Part shown: positions 1-4,959 of the stretch, piece by piece | Numbering within the stretch: position 1 is the stretch's first letter | Layout of the letters: the number at the start of each line of letters is the position of its first letter | Assembly (NCBI GenBank): GCA_030600725.1 | Contig: JAUVLN010000160.1 | Coordinates: 1 to 5,727 of the forward strand | DNA length: 5,727 nucleotides | Source of the DNA: Thermoplasmatota archaeon | GTDB lineage: Archaea; Thermoplasmatota; Penumbrarchaeia; Penumbrarchaeales; Penumbrarchaeaceae | Direction of reading: 5' to 3' | Notes under the pieces: model-generated | Database searches by the model: none | What the model was told of the DNA's origin: nothing | The model's input: only the letters and a program-made list of their open reading frames with translations | Program-made: the position numbers and the translations under genes

Positions 1-14
1 GATTCAACTCCAGC

Positions 15-344
15 ATGAACGAATCGGATGCCCTGAGGCATGATCAACTGATCGGGGATCTTGTGGATCTTATGGAAAGGATAGACGAGGCGAACTCCTC
101 CATAGAGAAGCATCTTGATCAGGTTGAACTCTCCCTTGAAGCGCTTGTTAAACTGGATGAGATCATAGGCGAAGTGGACGGCCTCAGCAAGGACGTTGAA
201 TCCAGTACTGAAGATCAGAAGGATCAGAATGGCAGCCTCAAGACATTGCTGATAATAATCCTCATCCTGGTGGTGATCGTTTTGATCCTCCTGGGAATCC
301 TGCTTTTCTTCTCATATAATAAGGAGCTCACAATTGATGAATAA
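15..344 (+). CDS. Small predicted tail-anchored, coiled-coil membrane protein (possibly 5'-partial)
   Basis: A 109-residue product from the first in-frame ATG. Residues 1-72 are hydrophilic and strongly acidic, with heptad-like spacing of Leu/Ile (LIGDLVDLMERI, VELSLEALVKLDEII) that suggests an alpha-helical coiled coil. Residues 78-99 are an almost unbroken run of I, L and V, followed by a 10-residue acidic tail. This is the layout of a tail-anchored protein, with the N-terminal helical domain probably in the cytoplasm. I recognise no family, and the function is unknown. No Shine-Dalgarno site is visible in the 14 bases before the ATG, and the frame stays open to the window edge (F-N-S-S before the Met). 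The true start may therefore lie upstream, outside the window. It converges on serC. Confidence 0.65.
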   Translation: MNESDALRHDQLIGDLVDLMERIDEANSSIEKHLDQVELSLEALVKLDEIIGEVDGLSKDVESSTEDQKDQNGSLKTLLIIILILVVIVLILLGILLFFSYNKELTIDE

Positions 345-474
345 TGATATGATGCCGTAGGGAAAAGAGGCTCAAGGGTCCTACTGTAGGATCAGGAGCA
401 GATATCGAGGAACTCGATAATGTCTGATCTACTATCATTCCAGTCCATATGATAGGAAAGGATCGTGTTACTGA
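345..474. other. Convergent intergenic gap with two small hairpins
   Basis: This is the left part of the noncoding space between two convergent genes. It holds a near-perfect palindrome TCCTAC-T-GTAGGA (379-391) and a tight hairpin with arms TATCGAG (403-409) and CTCGATA (413-419) around a GAA loop. Neither is followed by a T-run on the + strand. The second could help end the + strand transcript of the small membrane-protein gene, but that is only an inference. I see no ORF or stable RNA gene here. Confidence 0.4.
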
Positions 475-510
475 AGTAAAAAGAAAGGGGGCATTGATCA
501 TGCCCCCTTT
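475..510 (-). terminator. Hairpin terminator downstream of serC
   Basis: A perfect inverted repeat has arms AAAGGGGGCAT (484-494) and ATGCCCCCTTT (500-510) around a 5-base loop. Read on the minus strand, the 11-bp stem begins 15 nt past the serC stop and is followed by a T-rich tract (TTTCTTTTTA). The stem plus U-tract matches a transcription terminator for the DUF1015-serC transcript. It could also stop + strand transcripts, but the T-tract on that side is weaker. Confidence 0.7.
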
Positions 511-525
511 CAATTTCCTTGGCTC

Positions 526-1611
526 TCACTGGTTGCTCGCCTGAAAATCCTTCATGAACTCCGCAAGCGCGTTGACGCCTTCCATCGTCATGGCATTGTA
601 GATCGAGGCCCTCATGCCGCCCACGGACCTGTGGCCCTTGAGGCCAATAAGTCCCCTGGCGGTTCCCTCCTCGAAGCATTTCGCCTCCAGTTCCGATGTG
701 GCCAGGTTGAAGGTGACGTTCATCAGTGACCTTGAATCCTCCCTGGCGTGCCCTTTGTAGAAACCGCCGGAGCCGTCGATCAGGTCGTAGAGGATCTTCG
801 CTTTCTCCCTGTTGTGTTTCTCCATGGCGGGGACGCCGCCCATCTCCTTGAGGTGGTCAAGAGAGAGCTTGCACATGTATATGGCGAAGACCGGGCCCGT
901 ATTGAAGAGCGAGTTCTTGTCGGAGTGGGTCTTCCACTTCTGCATTGAGGGGGTCCTCTCCGGTACCCTGTCCAATAGATCCTCCCTCACTATGACGAGT
1001 GTGACGCCGGCCGGGCCGAGGTTCTTCTGTGCACCCGCATACATCACCGCGAACCTGTTGAGGTCCATCTCCTTGTTGAACAGGTTGGAGGACATATCGC
1101 AGACCAATGGCACGTCGGAGGGGGCTTTGGGTATATAGTGCATCTCGGTCCCGTAGATGGTGTTGTTCCCCGTTATGTGTGCGAACGCGATATCATCGTC
1201 GAACTCGACCCCCTGGGGGACGTAGGAGAATTTATCCTCCTCCGAGGAGGCTATCACCTCCACATCGCCGTAGAACCCACCCTCCTTGATGGCTTTCTTC
1301 GACCAGACCCCTGTGTTCACGTATTGAGCCTTCTTCCCCGGGAGCTGAAGGTTCAAAGGGACCATGTAGAACTGGGTGGAGGCCCCTCCCTGAAGCCACA
1401 TCACCTTGTATTCGTCCTTGAGCCCCATGAGCTCCTTTACAAGTGCGGTGGCCTCGTTGTGTACCTTATCATACTCCTTCGACCTGTGGGAGATCTCCAG
1501 AATGGACATCCCCGTACCCGCGAAGTCCAGAAACTCCTCCCTGGCCCTCTCGAGAACCGGGAGGGGTAGGGTCGCGGGTCCTGCATAGAAATTGTGTGCC
1601 CTTTTTGTCAT
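526..1611 (-). CDS. serC: Phosphoserine aminotransferase
   Basis: This 361-residue protein is a PLP-dependent class V aminotransferase. It converts 3-phosphohydroxypyruvate and glutamate to O-phosphoserine and 2-oxoglutarate in cytoplasmic serine synthesis; in some organisms SerC also acts in PLP synthesis. It aligns by eye along its whole length with the bacterial SerC pattern. The N-terminus is HNFYAGPATLP, SHRS lies at 41-44, and the phosphate-binding GGAS is at 75-78. Asp172 in VCDMSS is the expected partner of the pyridine nitrogen. The Schiff-base lysine is Lys196 in YAGAQKNLGPAG, and GHRSVGGMRASIYNA at 326-340 is the C-terminal signature. Length is normal for the family. The start is supported by GAGGTGAT at 1623-1616. 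It follows the DUF1015 gene by 12 nt and ends before a strong hairpin, so it is probably the last gene of that transcript. Confidence 0.97.
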   Translation of the reverse strand: MTKRAHNFYAGPATLPLPVLERAREEFLDFAGTGMSILEISHRSKEYDKVHNEATALVKELMGLKDEYKVMWLQGGASTQFYMVPLNLQLPGKKAQYVNTGVWSKKAIKEGGFYGDVEVIASSEEDKFSYVPQGVEFDDDIAFAHITGNNTIYGTEMHYIPKAPSDVPLVCDMSSNLFNKEMDLNRFAVMYAGAQKNLGPAGVTLVIVREDLLDRVPERTPSMQKWKTHSDKNSLFNTGPVFAIYMCKLSLDHLKEMGGVPAMEKHNREKAKILYDLIDGSGGFYKGHAREDSRSLMNVTFNLATSELEAKCFEEGTARGLIGLKGHRSVGGMRASIYNAMTMEGVNALAEFMKDFQASNQ

Positions 1612-1615
1612 TCAG

Positions 1616-1623
1616 ATCACCTC
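1616..1623 (-). promoter_or_regulatory. Shine-Dalgarno site of serC
   Basis: GAGGTGAT on the minus strand fills most of the 12-nt gap between the DUF1015 TGA (1626-1624) and the serC ATG (1611). It fixes the serC start and supports co-transcription of the two genes. Confidence 0.75.
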
Positions 1624-2955
1624 TCATCTCAATTTGTTGATCGTGAAGCCCGTCCACACCTTCGGATGGAAGAACGTTGATTTCTGGGGCATGCATTCGA
1701 AATTGGTGGAGACCGCCTCCACCTCCTCGCTCCTGGTGGGGTTCATGAAGAACACCGCCTGCGCATCGTCCTTTACCGCTTTTATAGAATCTTCAACGGC
1801 ATCACCAATGCCCTTGATGTATACGACATAACCTCCGCCGGTCATGGTGCCGTGGAGCAGCTTCTCCTTATCGATACCGAGAACCTTGTCCAGTATTGCT
1901 GAATGGAGGATAGCAACGTCGAGGTTTCGAAGCTCCGATGAGGCGTCGGGCCTGAGTTCGTCCATTATCTCGTTATCCGTCAGTTCCATGGAATGGAATT
2001 TTCCATCGTCCATGAACAGGCCGAAGCCGTGCTTGCCGTCGTTGAAAAGCCTCTGCATCTCCGCAAACATGGATCCCTGATCGTCGTGGTCCTTTACGGA
2101 AAAGTTCTCCCTCATCCCCTCAAGTATACGCTCGGGGTCGAAATCCTCCAGGTTCTGAACGAGCCTGTGGGTGGGCAGGATGACCAGCCCCGGATTGGAC
2201 ATGTTAACGAAGGTTAGCATCCTGTATCTGGTGGACTCCAGTTCGGGGTGCTCCTTCCTTAGCGCCAGAGCCGTCTTGTACCTGTGGTGTCCGTCAGCTA
2301 TGATTGCGTACTTATCCTCCATCAGGTCCGTGATGGCGGATACGTCCTCCTTGTTGCTGATCCTCCAGAGCCTGTGCCTGATGGACCGATCGTCCACCAG
2401 GTCCATGACGGGATCGGCCGTCATGTTCTTCTCCAGGATCCGGTCGACACCGCCATCGTGATCGGGGTAGATGACGAATATCTGCCCGAACTGCGCCATG
2501 GTGTTCCTGCTGAGGTTGAGCCTGTCCTCTATGTCTTTAGGAAGGGTCTCCTCGTGCTGGAGGACCCCCGAGAACTTCCCTGCGCTGTCCTTTTCTTTGG
2601 CGAACTCCTCCAGCTCGATGAGGCCGATGAAGCCGAACCGGAACAGCTCCCTGCCCTCGATGGAAAAGTTCTGCCCATAGACATAGAAGGAATCATCCAG
2701 GTCCTGCTTGAGGTCACCATCCGCTATCCACCTGTTCAAGAGCTCTTCTGCCCTGGTGTATTGATTGGATGTGGGCGTGTCGTCCACCCTGGGTTTATTC
2801 TTCGTGACCCGGGCGATGTTCACGGGTGAGAGGGCCTGTATCTGGTCGACCTTCTCTCCCTTCATGACATCGTATGGAGGGGCAACGGCCTTGGAGAGGT
2901 CTCCCACCTTCTTCTCGTCATATCTGTAAGCTTTGAAAGGAACTACTTGGACCAT
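1624..2955 (-). CDS. DUF1015 family protein, serine-pathway-associated
   Basis: A 443-residue protein with the hallmarks of the DUF1015 family (PF06245). The N-terminus VVPFKAYRYDEKKVGDLSKAVAPPYDV matches the usual opening, and an HEETLPKDIEDR block lies at about 134-145. The core ADGHHRYKTAL is at 220-230, and the C-terminus is MPQKSTFFHPKVWTGF (422-437). The biochemical role is not established as far as I know. In many bacteria DUF1015 genes sit beside serC and serA, and here the gene is immediately upstream of serC. The DGHHR core resembles the motif of ParB/Srx-fold proteins such as the archaeal free-serine kinase SerK, so a role around serine or phosphoserine is plausible but inferred. 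An in-frame TAA four codons upstream makes ATG 2955 the first possible ATG. Its only good Shine-Dalgarno site is unusually far away, 17 nt. A transposon-like island now begins about 45 bp upstream. Confidence 0.93.
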   Translation of the reverse strand: MVQVVPFKAYRYDEKKVGDLSKAVAPPYDVMKGEKVDQIQALSPVNIARVTKNKPRVDDTPTSNQYTRAEELLNRWIADGDLKQDLDDSFYVYGQNFSIEGRELFRFGFIGLIELEEFAKEKDSAGKFSGVLQHEETLPKDIEDRLNLSRNTMAQFGQIFVIYPDHDGGVDRILEKNMTADPVMDLVDDRSIRHRLWRISNKEDVSAITDLMEDKYAIIADGHHRYKTALALRKEHPELESTRYRMLTFVNMSNPGLVILPTHRLVQNLEDFDPERILEGMRENFSVKDHDDQGSMFAEMQRLFNDGKHGFGLFMDDGKFHSMELTDNEIMDELRPDASSELRNLDVAILHSAILDKVLGIDKEKLLHGTMTGGGYVVYIKGIGDAVEDSIKAVKDDAQAVFFMNPTRSEEVEAVSTNFECMPQKSTFFHPKVWTGFTINKLR

Positions 2956-2962
2956 GAAGCGA

Positions 2963-2980
2963 CATTAATATACACCTCCC
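2963..2980 (-). promoter_or_regulatory. Strong Shine-Dalgarno plus out-of-frame ATG before the DUF1015 gene
   Basis: On the minus strand GGGAGGTG (2980-2973) sits 7 nt before an ATG at 2965-2963, ideal spacing. That ATG is not in the DUF1015 frame: it opens a 15-codon ORF (MSLHGPSSSFQSLQI) ending at 2918 that overlaps the first codons of the DUF1015 gene. The real start at 2955 is 17 nt from the same site. This could be a short upstream ORF, a one-base indel that moved the start, or an unused site. Confidence 0.5.
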
Positions 2981-2992
2981 TATTAATGTTTC

Positions 2993-3000
2993 TTTGATCT
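2993..3000. repeat. Left target-site duplication TTTGATCT
   Basis: TTTGATCT lies directly before the left terminal inverted repeat and recurs directly after the right one (4943-4950). The identity extends to 9 bp (CTTTGATCT) if the last C of the element is counted. An 8-bp duplication is typical of some DDE transposases, including the ISL3 family. Confidence 0.75.
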
Positions 3001-3067
3001 AGGCTTTGCACCTAATGTCAATTCTGCACCTAAAGTCAGTGTTTCGGCCTACCTTAGGTGCAAAGCC
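3001..3067 (+). repeat. Left end repeat, palindromic (copy 1)
   Basis: An element of about 67 bp whose own halves are inverted repeats: GGCTTTGCACCTAATGT (3002-3018) pairs with ACCTTAGGTGCAAAGCC (3051-3067), 16 of 17 positions. A third copy of the motif, TGCACCTAAAGT (3025-3036), can pair with the same right arm, giving two mutually exclusive hairpins. It is nearly identical to 4875-4943 in the same orientation. The differences are a 2-bp indel and a few substitutions. The sequence to its right (ATTACAAG) does not match the duplication on its left, so it did not insert here alone. Confidence 0.85.
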
Positions 3068-3291
3068 ATTACAAGGGAAAGTATTTCATAGTACTATCCC
3101 AATCATATCATGGCGCCAAAATCCAAACGGATAAATAAGAAAAGATTAATGTGGACACCATCCTCCAAAGGATTAACGATATGGGGTTAGGCAGACCAAA
3201 TGCAAGGAGATGCGATATGAAGTTAAAGGGTATGGATCCCGTATCCATATCTTTATCCTATAAGGATTAAATGTGAGCATAGGGTGAGGAG
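3068..3291. other. Noncoding left interior of the island, with candidate promoter for the first cargo gene
   Basis: No convincing gene is seen in these 224 bases. A small inverted repeat (TATGGAT 3231-3237 / ATCCATA 3243-3249) precedes an A/T-rich stretch TTTATCCTATAAG (3252-3264). The stretch lies 28-40 bases before the start codon at 3292 and is a candidate archaeal box A. GGGTGAGGAG at 3282-3291 is a Shine-Dalgarno site immediately before that ATG. The inverted repeat could be an operator, but nothing in the sequence proves this. Confidence 0.4.
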
Positions 3292-3594
3292 ATGCCGCGA
3301 AAGAATAAAGAGCATAACATTAAAGGGGATTGGATCGATTGGGACGAATTGCTTGAATCGAAGCAACTTGATTTCATTCTTAATAGAGAACAATTAGAGT
3401 ATATTCTTAAAAACGTTGGAAACGACATTGATAAAGATGGATTTATCATAGAATCAGATGATGGAGAAAGGGTAGAATCAATAGATTCAGATGATATTAG
3501 ATTGTCGGAAATCGGAGCCCTTCTCCCAGGATCAAAAGTATTTATTAAGAAAAATGTAGCTAGTTTTTCACAGTATCTTTTTGATTCTGCTTAA
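3292..3594 (+). CDS. Small acidic protein of unknown function, island cargo gene 1
   Basis: A 100-residue protein I do not recognise. It is acidic (22 Asp/Glu against 13 Lys/Arg). It has an N-terminal basic patch (PRKNK), a WIDWDELLESKQLDFIL helix-like stretch at 14-30, and an Asp/Glu-rich middle (ESDDGERVESIDSDD, 53-67). The C-terminal segment is more hydrophobic (ALLPGSKVFIKKNVASFSQYLF). There is no signal peptide or membrane helix. The start is supported by GGGTGAGGAG just upstream. A 16-nt gap with its own AGGTGG site separates it from the next gene, so the two probably form an operon. The small acidic upstream gene and larger downstream gene resemble many two-gene modules (antitoxin-toxin, regulator-effector), but no motif supports a specific role. 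Codon use is AT-rich, unlike the flanking host genes. Confidence 0.7.
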   Translation: MPRKNKEHNIKGDWIDWDELLESKQLDFILNREQLEYILKNVGNDIDKDGFIIESDDGERVESIDSDDIRLSEIGALLPGSKVFIKKNVASFSQYLFDSA

Positions 3595-3610
3595 AGGTGG
3601 GTAAATAAAG

Positions 3611-4537
3611 ATGGTTGAACCCTCCATCGCTTCCGCAATTTCGGGTTTTTTATTAGCAAATGCATCTAAATTAGTTTCAAAAGTTTTTAAGAGGAAAAAA
3701 CCTTTTAATAAAATATCAAATACTAATCTAAATCTCAACATTAACATCGGTAATAAAACAACGACAAACAATATTACTATTAGAAATGAAAAAGGAGAAG
3801 AGATGTACGCTGATTTAAACAGCATGCCTCTTGACATCATGGAGAAAATTCAACGTAAAATGCTTTGTACAAAATCATCCAGATCAAAAAATATACCCAT
3901 ATTTAGGTTTTTTCTAAATGATTTTTATGATCAAGCAATGAATTATGAAAACCATTACCAGGAAAGTAAAGATATTTTAGATAAAATTCTTCCTTATCTT
4001 AAATCTGAGTATTCTTCAATATTAAAAATGTCTTCATATATTCAACTAAAATATGAGCAAAAAAGAAAAAAAGAAGCGGACGATCTCAGGCATGATGTAG
4101 GTGTTCAATACGGTGCTCCAGGAAGAAAGCTATGTAATTTATATTTACAGGGTTATTTCACAGTAATGGTATCAAAATATCTTGATAATATCCTAGAATC
4201 TCCTTCAGATTATCTGGAAATATCAAAAAATATAAATGATATAATCGAAAGAATAATAAAACATTCTGAATATGTTTTCTTCATTCATAAAGAGACTGCT
4301 ATTTCGCCCGTAGTTTCAAAGATTAAAAGGGGTATCGATTTAGGGAAATCTTATATGGCCCTCCATAGTGCTGGCATGCCAGCTATAAACATAAGTGAAA
4401 ACATTATTGAAACAATTGGTCGAGATTATATTGATGAAAATGAATATGACATCCAATATTTTAATACTGAAAGCCGGTCGTCGGTACCTATGATGAATAC
4501 ATTTATTCACCCTAGAAAAGATAGAACAATGGAATAA
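3611..4537 (+). CDS. Unrecognised 308-aa protein, island cargo gene 2
   Basis: I recognise no family. Residues 1-26 form a weakly hydrophobic, probably helical segment (SAISGFLLANASKLVSKVF) followed by a basic FKRKKP patch, which could contact a membrane. Residues 36-58 are Asn/Thr-rich with alternating hydrophobics (NLNLNINIGNKTTTNNITI), probably beta strands. From about residue 69 onward it looks mainly helical, with a charged QKRKKEADDLRHD segment at 150-162. A distinctive VGVQYGAPGRKLCNLYLQGYF block follows at 163-183 and is the best anchor for a family search. AGGTGG (3595-3600) lies 10 nt before the ATG. No transposase triad or nuclease motif is evident. The frame stays open for 70 more codons past its TAA, so the protein may be a truncated form of a 379-residue ancestor. 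Confidence 0.75.
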   Translation: MVEPSIASAISGFLLANASKLVSKVFKRKKPFNKISNTNLNLNINIGNKTTTNNITIRNEKGEEMYADLNSMPLDIMEKIQRKMLCTKSSRSKNIPIFRFFLNDFYDQAMNYENHYQESKDILDKILPYLKSEYSSILKMSSYIQLKYEQKRKKEADDLRHDVGVQYGAPGRKLCNLYLQGYFTVMVSKYLDNILESPSDYLEISKNINDIIERIIKHSEYVFFIHKETAISPVVSKIKRGIDLGKSYMALHSAGMPAINISENIIETIGRDYIDENEYDIQYFNTESRSSVPMMNTFIHPRKDRTME

Positions 4538-4750
4538 ATGGTTGTTTTGATTCCTTTGTTATCCCCTATTTTTTACGGGATTTCCTCATTAAGGTTCCAA
4601 TTGAGTTACTCATTAACCCAATTATCAGAGAGAGATCATCATATTGTGATATTCATCCTAATAATCCTGAAAAGTAACCCTCAGGAGATCTCTCAAGGGA
4701 TTCCTTATGATGATATATTTTCAGATGAAGACCAAACTCCCCCGAAATAG
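4538..4750 (+). CDS. 70-codon in-frame ORF directly after cargo gene 2
   Basis: The ATG abuts the TAA of the 308-aa gene (TAAATG) in the same frame and runs 70 codons to TAG. The N-terminal part is hydrophobic (VVLIPLLSPIFYGIS and IVIFILIIL), and the tail is hydrophilic and acidic (GIPYDDIFSDEDQTPPK). In AT-rich DNA 70 open codons in the same frame are unlikely by chance. No Shine-Dalgarno site is seen. It may be the C-terminal part of the upstream protein cut off by a nonsense mutation, a coupled small gene, or a readthrough product. TAA is not a pyrrolysine codon, which argues against that form of readthrough. Confidence 0.4.
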   Translation: MVVLIPLLSPIFYGISSLRFQLSYSLTQLSERDHHIVIFILIILKSNPQEISQGIPYDDIFSDEDQTPPK

Positions 4751-4780
4751 GGGCCCTCTATCCTATGGGGGCCCGCCCCT
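4749..4780 (+). terminator. GC-rich hairpin after the cargo genes, possible terminator
   Basis: GGGCCC at 4751-4756 can pair with GGGCCC at 4769-4774. Alternatively AGGGGC (4749-4754) can pair with GCCCCT (4775-4780). The hairpin starts at the stop codon of the 70-codon ORF, the expected place for a 3' end. There is no T-run directly after it; the nearest is TTTTT at 4865-4869, so the terminator role is tentative. Confidence 0.35.
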
Positions 4781-4874
4781 CACAAGATTCCATGAAAAAG
4801 ATGGGGTAGGGTGCCCAGAGGGATCCCTGGAGGGTCTATGGGGGTTAAACATGGATTACAACACTTTTTAAAGA
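4781..4874. other. Noncoding purine-rich right interior of the island
   Basis: This short stretch between the last cargo ORF and the right end repeat is G-rich (runs such as GGGGTAGGG and TATGGGGGTT) and includes the palindrome AGGGATCCCT. It is much more GC-rich than the cargo genes. I see no ORF or tRNA fold. It could be a 3' untranslated region or a remnant of older host-like DNA. Confidence 0.3.
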
Positions 4875-4943
4875 GTCTTTGCACCTAATGTCTGAATCCT
4901 GCACCTAAAGTCAGTGTTTCGGCCTACATTAGGTGCAAAGCCT
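4875..4943 (+). repeat. Right end repeat, palindromic (copy 2)
   Basis: The second copy of the end repeat, in the same orientation as copy 1. The left half GTCTTTGCACCTAATGT (4875-4891) pairs with the right half ACATTAGGTGCAAAGCC (4926-4942) except at one position near the tip. The middle motif TGCACCTAAAGT is at 4900-4911. The 3' 40 bases or so match copy 1 with one substitution. The outer tip of this copy is intact, while its inner tip has drifted (GTC instead of GGC), as expected if only the outer tips are used for transposition. Confidence 0.85.
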
Positions 4944-4950
4944 TTGATCT
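4943..4950. repeat. Right target-site duplication TTTGATCT
   Basis: This is the partner of 2993-3000. It lies 9 nt beyond the flpA stop codon and forms half of a palindrome in the reconstructed empty site (CTTTGA-TC-TCAAAG). Confidence 0.75.
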
Positions 4951-4959
4951 CAAAGGGAA

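Larger units (their letters stand above)
3001..4943. mobile_element. Non-autonomous cargo transposon with MITE-like ends, no transposase
   Basis: The unit is about 1.94 kb. The outer ends AGGCTTTGCACCTAATGT (3001-3018) and its exact reverse complement (4926-4943) form a perfect 18-bp terminal inverted repeat. TTTGATCT flanks both sides (2993-3000 and 4943-4950). One base (4943) can belong to either the repeat or the duplication, so the duplication is 7-9 bp depending on the boundary. Each end is a complete repeat of about 67 bp in direct orientation. The interior carries two intact unrecognised genes plus an extension ORF and is clearly AT-richer than the flanking genes, a sign of horizontal acquisition. 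No transposase, recombinase or integrase is visible, so movement would need an enzyme in trans. GG at the tip and the 8-bp duplication recall ISL3-family elements; this assignment is inference. Confidence 0.8.

Noticed and set aside
1138..1569. 143-codon + strand ORF opposite serC
   Set aside because: It is the antisense shadow of a full-length, motif-complete serC.
2284..2829. 181-codon + strand ORF opposite the DUF1015 gene
   Set aside because: It is an antisense shadow of a GC-rich coding region; the DUF1015 reading is clearly the real one.
3110..3190. 26-codon basic ORF (MAPKSKRINKKRL...) in the left interior of the island
   Set aside because: It is short, with no Shine-Dalgarno site before its ATG and no recognisable similarity. 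It could be a remnant but cannot be supported.
3568..3840. 90-codon hydrophobic minus-strand ORF, possible small membrane toxin
   Set aside because: The hydrophobic run is what the antisense of the Asn/Lys-rich segment of cargo gene 2 would give. I see no supporting ribosome site or promoter.
3001..4943. IS200/IS605-type element because of the hairpin ends
   Set aside because: Those elements lack terminal inverted repeats and make no target duplication. Here both are present, and no Y1 transposase is seen.
3001..4943. CRISPR array or tandem repeat locus based on the repeated 67-bp unit
   Set aside because: There are only two copies, nearly 1.9 kb apart with genes between them, and no spacer pattern.
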